64,000 nt of DNA, from positions 124,001-188,000 of the forward strand of contig JASANH010001726.1 of NCBI GenBank assembly GCA_030248295.1, written 5' to 3'. The stretch is from Mesodorylaimus sp. YZB2_4 (lineage: Eukaryota > Nematoda > Enoplea > Dorylaimida > Dorylaimidae). The notes beneath the pieces were generated by a model that saw nothing but the letters and a program-made list of their open reading frames with translations, made no database searches and was not told the DNA's origin. Below are positions 59,101-64,000 of this stretch, piece by piece. The number at the start of each line of letters is the position of its first letter. Position 1 is the stretch's first letter. The position numbers were made by a program, and so were the translations under genes.

Positions 59101-59599
59101 TGACAAGGACATCACATCACACTCCAGAGAAAACATTTACTTTGCACAATCTCTCCTACAAAAGTAAAGTTGTATAAAGACTTTTGGCACACCGTGTACA
59201 ATGTTTGAGGGGGAGTAGATGTGCAACTTATTTTTGCATCGACGTCATCCAAGATTACTGACGACTTTGTTCGCAAATTCAATAGGCACTTCTGCAGTGC
59301 ATAGAATAAACTTACCGCCAGGGTTTCCCTTTTCTATCCTCGCCTCCACACTCGCGGAAACTGATTTACAGCTCACCACCAGACAAGCTTGCAGGTGTGC
59401 CGTATTAGAAAACTTGCATGAAAATTGACTCATTTTACGGATTAGAAATTGGAAATTCGGAATTAGCACATGGGTTCGTGTACAATGCGCCCTGCTCCAC
59501 AAGGATCCGTGGACAAATCCATACGAATTTGTTAGTAATGCCGGTCGAACGTGACTGAAAATAGTCCTGTCTGCTGTCCTGCTTTGATTTTCAAAGTAG
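53125..59599. other. Gene-poor region, nothing firmly supported
   Basis: 53.5-54.4 kb is richer in GC and CpG than its surroundings (CCGCCGCCGTCTCTGC, GACGAGACGACGAGACGG), with modest open frames on both strands (plus 53560-53883, minus 53550-53849). It could be a promoter or first-exon region of an unseen gene, but no splice-linked exon can be shown. The remainder has short frames only. Confidence 0.35.
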
Positions 59600-60219
59600 A
59601 TGTACAGGACATGCAGATGTACAGGACATGCAGATGTACAGGACATGCAGATGTACAAGACATGCACATGTACAGGACATGCACATGTACAGGACATGCA
59701 CATGTACAGGACATGCACATGTACAGGACATGCACATGTACAGGACATGCACATGTACAGGACATGCACATGTACAGGACATGCACATGTACAGGACATG
59801 CACATGTACAGGACATGCACATGTACAGGACATGCACATGTACAGGACATGCACATGTACAGGACATGCACATGTACAGGACATGCACATGTACAGGACA
59901 TGCACATGTACAGGACATGCACATGTACAGGACATGCACATGTACAGGACATGCACATGTACAGGACATGCACATGTACAGGACATGCACATGTACAGGA
60001 CATGCACATGTACAGGACATGCACATGCACATGTACAGGACATGCACATGTACAGGACATGCACATGTACAGGACATGCACATGTACAGGACATGCACAT
60101 GTACAGGACATGCACATGTACAGGACATGCACATGTACAGGACATGCACATGTACAGGACATGCACATGTACAGGACATGCACATGTACAGGACATGCAC
60201 ATGTACAGGACATGCACAT
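59600..60219. repeat. 17-bp minisatellite, about 36 copies
   Basis: The unit ATGTACAGGACATGCAC is repeated head to tail almost without error. The first three units end in G in place of C, the fourth has one base change, and one spot near 60021 carries a 6-bp partial duplication (ACATGC). The unit has no stop codon in any frame on either strand, which creates long spurious open frames on both strands. The unit also contains the palindromes ACATGT and TGTACA, so each strand can fold on itself. Confidence 0.95.
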
Positions 60220-60977
60220 GTGAGTGTAGGTAAAAATTATTCATAAGGTACTGCAGGCTCTATTCTGCAGTATGCAATAATGGTCAAGTCAGGATATCAT
60301 GCAATCTAGATCTCTTTACACTTTATAATGATCAATGTGGAGGTAAAACAAGGATCCACGAAGATATATCAGAAACCGTGAGCCCAGCTGGCCTACATGC
60401 AAAAAATTATGCGTCCAATAGAATCCATGAGTTCGATTCTAAATCCCACTGTATCGAGAACCAGGGCAACAAGATTTTCAGCACTCCTTGTCGATTCACA
60501 AAGAATTTATTCTCAAAGTGCCGTTTTCTGCCTTCATCCTGTTTGTTTCTATTCTGCAGTCCAGTCATTGTAGCAGATCAGTGCTGTAGTGCAATCAGGG
60601 ACCTACAGCGCAATGACATAGTTAAGTATCCTTACTGCATGGTAGTCGAGCTCCCCACATTTCTAAACCTGCTCAGTTTTAAGAAACACTCCTGTTTAGC
60701 GTTCGTTCGGGATCAGGACCAGTACCGGTACTGTTCAGTACATATACATAGGTACTATATATATCAGCCAGCACAAATCACTTGGAGTCTCGTTAGCACT
60801 AATGGTATCGTAAACAAGCACCAGCGAGTTAAAGCTAATTGAAAAAACCCCTTACTGACTGTCACTGCACGCAGACTATTTCTAGTCCAGAATATGTTTT
60901 TGTACCTCCCTATGAGGGATGGTCCTGCATGAGTTTAGTTCCAATAACGCACCAGCGCAGTGTAAGGTGAACCACAC
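60220..60977. other. Spacer between minisatellite and foldback element
   Basis: A plus-strand frame of 154 codons at 60378-60842 has no recognisable domain or splice context. Nothing else is supported. Confidence 0.35.
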
Positions 60978-61409
60978 CATCGGATAGAGCGTCCATTTTC
61001 ATGGAATAAGATATTTTTGGTCAGCCCGGTTCTTGTGACTGATGTGTCGCTAACTCCAAAAATTTGTCAGCCTAAAAAATGCCTAGAAATCGGGAAATTG
61101 ATCACCGCGCTGTCATTCGATATTTTATGCTGAAAAACAAAGCTGGCACTGCATGTTTGTGTGTCCCATAAACAGTCATGAGATGGATCCCTGTGTCAGC
61201 TTTGATCTTTCGAGTCAGATATCGAATTACAGCTCGTTGCTCAATTTTCAGAATTCCAGGAATTCTTCCTGACAAACTTTGAAGGAAAGCGACTAACCAA
61301 CTGACTGAAGAATATTTTTTGTGTACCCCCCATGAGGGAAAGTTCGATATGTGTTGGCACAATCACTGGACGCGTAGAAACCGCCATAAAACTTTACTCT
61401 ACCCAGCAG
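60978..61409. mobile_element. Foldback/TIR element, family F copy 2
   Basis: It matches 45079-45499 in order: GGATAGAGCGTCCATTTTCATGG at the left (the last 20 bases shared with ATAGAGCGTCCATATTCATGG of copy 1), an ACAAAGCTGGCACTG centre, TCGAATTACAGCTCGTTGCTC and AACTTTGAAGGAA on the right arm, and CTGGACGCGTAGAAACCGCC before the right end CTCTACCCAGC. About 55 bp with TACCCCCCATGAGGGAAAG are inserted in the right arm; a similar block lies outside the left end at 60904. Confidence 0.6.
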
Positions 61410-63244
61410 TGTACTCTACTTCACACTGCACTCGCGCATTGTCATAAAGCAAACCCAATGTCGGACACGCTCTCACGGCCGGATCGGTTCTTTTTTTTCG
61501 GTCCAGTTTTGGTTACAGTTCTTTCGGTTTTGGTTCAAAACCTTTTGGTTCGATTTGAGAGCACTCGTTTTTCTTGGGCAATTTAGCCTCAACTTAGCCT
61601 CAAGTAGCTACCTGTGATACTTTACCTTCACAAAAGCATGCTGCATAGCAAATCACCAACATAGAAAATGAAAGGAAGCCGCATTTTGAAGCTGAATCAT
61701 GTCACTGTACAATTTTTGCATCAGACAAGAACAGAGAAATATTCACCGCTCTCGGATATTCTTCTACAGAAGACAGACATCTCCAATTCCACTCCACTCA
61801 TTATGAATCTGCGACCGATCAGCTAGAATTCCCTAGGTCTAGAAAAAAATTTTTCAGAGGGTATTCTCGAAGCGTTTTCCAGCGAGGTCTAATGAAATAA
61901 CTTCAAGCGAATGATACACATCCATCATTGTCAACGGCCCTGAAATTTATGCCTATCGTTTTTGGATAGCCAGGTTTTGCTGACGAAGCATTTATCCTGG
62001 GTCAAGGTGATTTGTAGGTAACATGGAGGGTGGCTATCGACTATGGCATGCTATGCTGCGTAACTTGACCAAAGACTGGAACATTCGAGAATTTCCGAGA
62101 GATAATGAGGCTAGGGAAATTACGATAGACAGCAGCTGATATGCCGCCGCATGTCACAAGCTAATGTCGTGCTACAGCTGCTGATTAACGGTCCATTTGG
62201 GATCGCAGTTTATCAGGGCATACAATCTCATTGGTCTCATTCAAGCGAAGCAGATCCGAACCCTTTCTGCATAAAACTTTGCTGCAGAGTTAGGCAAGTA
62301 ATCTGATGCTTCTATTAGCTTGTTTCTACACGTAGGTACACGCTTGTTTTTACACGAAGGCAAGACTAGAGTGCTCGAATGACCATAAACAGGCACAGCC
62401 GGCACCGCCTTATGTAGGCAAACAAAGTATTTACAAAGACCATTTTTTTGGCCCGTATGGTTCCTTTTCTAGAATTAAGATCAACGTGACATTGGCCCGA
62501 ACTGGGACCGAGCAACCGTCAAGTCATCATTTTCTGGGCGTTTATTCCGCCGCGGGGCAGGGACACCCAAGCATAGGATCTTCCCTGAGCATAGGACCCC
62601 CTGGTGTCGGATTGTACTTCCATGAGTACAATCCCACACCAGTGTTATACCCAGTGTGTGTCAAATGACGGCTCCACCTGTTTGGTGATCCTGACCCGTT
62701 TCGATCGGGATTCCGAATGAACTCTAACTGTAGACGACATTTGCAGGCTACTCTCACAATTAGACCCCTCTGGCTGTAAAGCTTTTAAAGTTCGCGCGCT
62801 TTATCAATTCAAACATTTTTATCCCCCACACCACCTGATATATTCATATCGTGAGTCAGTGCACCTCGCATAACTTTCACCCTTGTGCGTGCCAATTACC
62901 CATAATTTTCAGGCACAGTAGAGAAGTAAAAGACCCCATGGCACGAAGGAGGAAAAGATCTCGTGCTTGCTTTGCTTTTGCATTAAAAACACCCGAAACA
63001 CGACAACCAAGCTAAATAAAGGATCAAGAAACACGATTTGACACGATTGTCAATGATACTACACAAACAGTAAGTTAGTACTGTGGGAACGTGAGATATG
63101 ATTTGCGTCAGAACACGAGGAGCACAGGAGAGAACGACCGCGAAGGGTGGTCAATAGCCCTTGATATTTTGTGGTGTAGAGAATACCCAATTTTCGAAGA
63201 AACAACTTTTTTAGTATAAGCGCTTCATTTGTTTCTTATTAAAA
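61410..63244. other. Spacer before the channel gene
   Basis: I see no gene here. The only structured feature is the hairpin at 62601-62642. No TATA box or clear splice acceptor is visible just before the ATG at 63245. Confidence 0.4.
62601..62642. repeat. 18-bp stem, 6-nt loop hairpin
   Basis: CTGGTGTCGGATTGTACT (62601-62618) pairs with AGTACAATCCCACACCAG (62625-62642) with a single mismatch; the loop is TCCATG. The stem is too short with too small a loop for a typical microRNA precursor. It may be the centre of a decayed foldback element. Confidence 0.5.
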
Positions 63245-63725
63245 ATGGAAGAAATTTTAACGAGAATCAAAGAAATCGAGACCAGAATAGAGAATAACAG
63301 TATTTATATATCTGCTAGTGCTAAAACAAAGGTTGTCAGTCTCCAAAAATTAAAGTTCATCGATCAGGATTTGTCAATCAAGAAATTAAAAATATCACTA
63401 GAAGCTGAAGAAAAGAAAATGGCGGAGATAGAACGCAAATTTTCGCTGTTGATGGAGCGAACGGGCGAGAATACGTGCGAAGATCGTGGAGGTATGGTGT
63501 TGCTTGCATTTCAGTTTGGTACGATGAAAACTATTTTCAGCTCCATTCAACGAGCGGTTGGCGAACACAGTGACTGGAATCGTTGGCCTGAAAGAATTTG
63601 TCGACAGCACTCATTATGCTGTTAAAGTCACTTGGTTGATTCTGTTTTTTATGGGCGTGGCGGCAACGATATTTTTCACTGATAAAACGGCAGTAGAATA
63701 TCCGGCCGAACCGACAGCAACTAAA
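63245..63725 (+). CDS. DEG/ENaC-like sodium channel, N-terminal part (runs off window)
   Basis: Two exons are visible, 63245-63491 and 63541-63725, separated by a 49-nt intron (GGAG|GTATGG ... ATTTTCAG). A further donor, ACTAAA|GTGAGAG, ends exon 2 in phase 0, so the gene continues beyond the right edge. The first 80 residues are charged and helical (EEILTRIKEIETRIENN; KISLEAEEKKMAEIERKF), a likely coiled coil. Then come FNERLANTVTGIVGLKEFVD, a basic-to-hydrophobic step STHYAVKVTWLILFFMGVAA (first membrane segment) and YPAEPTATK. This order resembles the cytosolic gating region, TM1 and the start of the finger of degenerin/ENaC channels, where a Gly-containing stretch precedes TM1 and a P..T.V strand follows it. 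The HG gating dipeptide is replaced by IVG. Pore and cysteine-rich domains lie outside, so the call rests on the N-terminus alone. Confidence 0.55.
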
Positions 63726-64000
63726 GTGAGAGTCAGTTCTTGAGAGTCCACTTATGTAGGTGACACTCTACTGAAGGCTCACGGTCAGACATCGGGATTA
63801 GGTGACAAGTGACTGACTACTCTGACTGTATGCACACGGTCAGGCTGAATGGGGTTCACTTCTGGGGGCTGTCACAAAGACAGTGAGGAGTAGTGTTTGA
63901 GATTGTCCTTGTCCGACCAGAAAACGAGGATTCGTCAAGGTGTCTCCAGGGGGAGCTAAAATGGAGACCATACCGCATGGAGGCGGAGTTAAGACAGTAT
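63726..64000. other. Intron start of the channel gene at the window edge
   Basis: The sequence from the GTGAGAG donor to the end is probably intronic. No next exon is recognisable before the window ends. Confidence 0.45.

Noticed and set aside
59245..60246. Long open frames (200-324 codons) on both strands over 59245-60246
   Set aside because: They arise from a stop-free 17-bp tandem repeat that is open in every frame. The repeated Cys/His peptides have no start, splice or domain support.

Overview
The window is nuclear DNA of an animal. Its genes have many exons with GT..AG introns (49 bp to about 3 kb), the spacers are long and rich in repeats, and the recognisable proteins are animal secretory, Golgi, ER and membrane proteins. 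One receptor carries the features of the nematode Sra/Srab/Sre serpentine superfamily. Several genes have a splice acceptor only 12-30 nt before the start codon, as expected if a spliced leader is added. The best guess is a nematode, probably with a larger and more transposon-filled genome than Caenorhabditis. Another ecdysozoan such as a tardigrade cannot be excluded.

Layout, left to right: a small heat-shock protein gene with heat-shock elements and a TATA box (2.8-4.0 kb); a terminal-inverted-repeat element (4.5-5.2 kb); a four-exon neuropeptide-type precursor with an LDLa module, orthologous to arthropod prohormone-4/IDLSRF-like peptide (9.2-11.6 kb); a SINE and inverted-repeat block (12.3-13.6 kb); a secreted leucine-rich-repeat protein (14.2-15.1 kb); a DUF229 sulfatase-like type II membrane protein on the minus strand (18.2-20.4 kb); a decayed LINE and a long-inverted-repeat element (23.4-25.9 kb); an alpha-1,3-fucosyltransferase on the minus strand (26.2-27.3 kb); a six-exon beta-1,4-galactosyltransferase (32.0-37.0 kb); a single-exon serpentine receptor on the minus strand (39.3-40.4 kb); LZIC (minus) and DNAJB11/ERdj3 (plus) in divergent arrangement (42.3-50.9 kb); a long region with few genes, one orphan exon and a 17-bp minisatellite (51-63 kb); and the first two coding exons of a DEG/ENaC-like channel leaving the right edge.

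Three neighbouring single-pass proteins (DUF229, FucT, B4GALT) look like Golgi or secretory enzymes. DNAJB11 is an ER chaperone with an unfolded-protein-response-type site in its promoter. No operon or shared pathway can be shown beyond that.

The repeats are the most distinctive part. Several tRNA-headed SINEs share a 3' core (CCCTCGAGTGCGC) with the 3' end of a resident LINE, which suggests a SINE/LINE partnership. At least seven inverted-repeat elements are visible by eye. One family is present both as a copy carrying a nested SINE and as a copy with the corresponding empty site. All similarities were judged by reading; no database search was possible.
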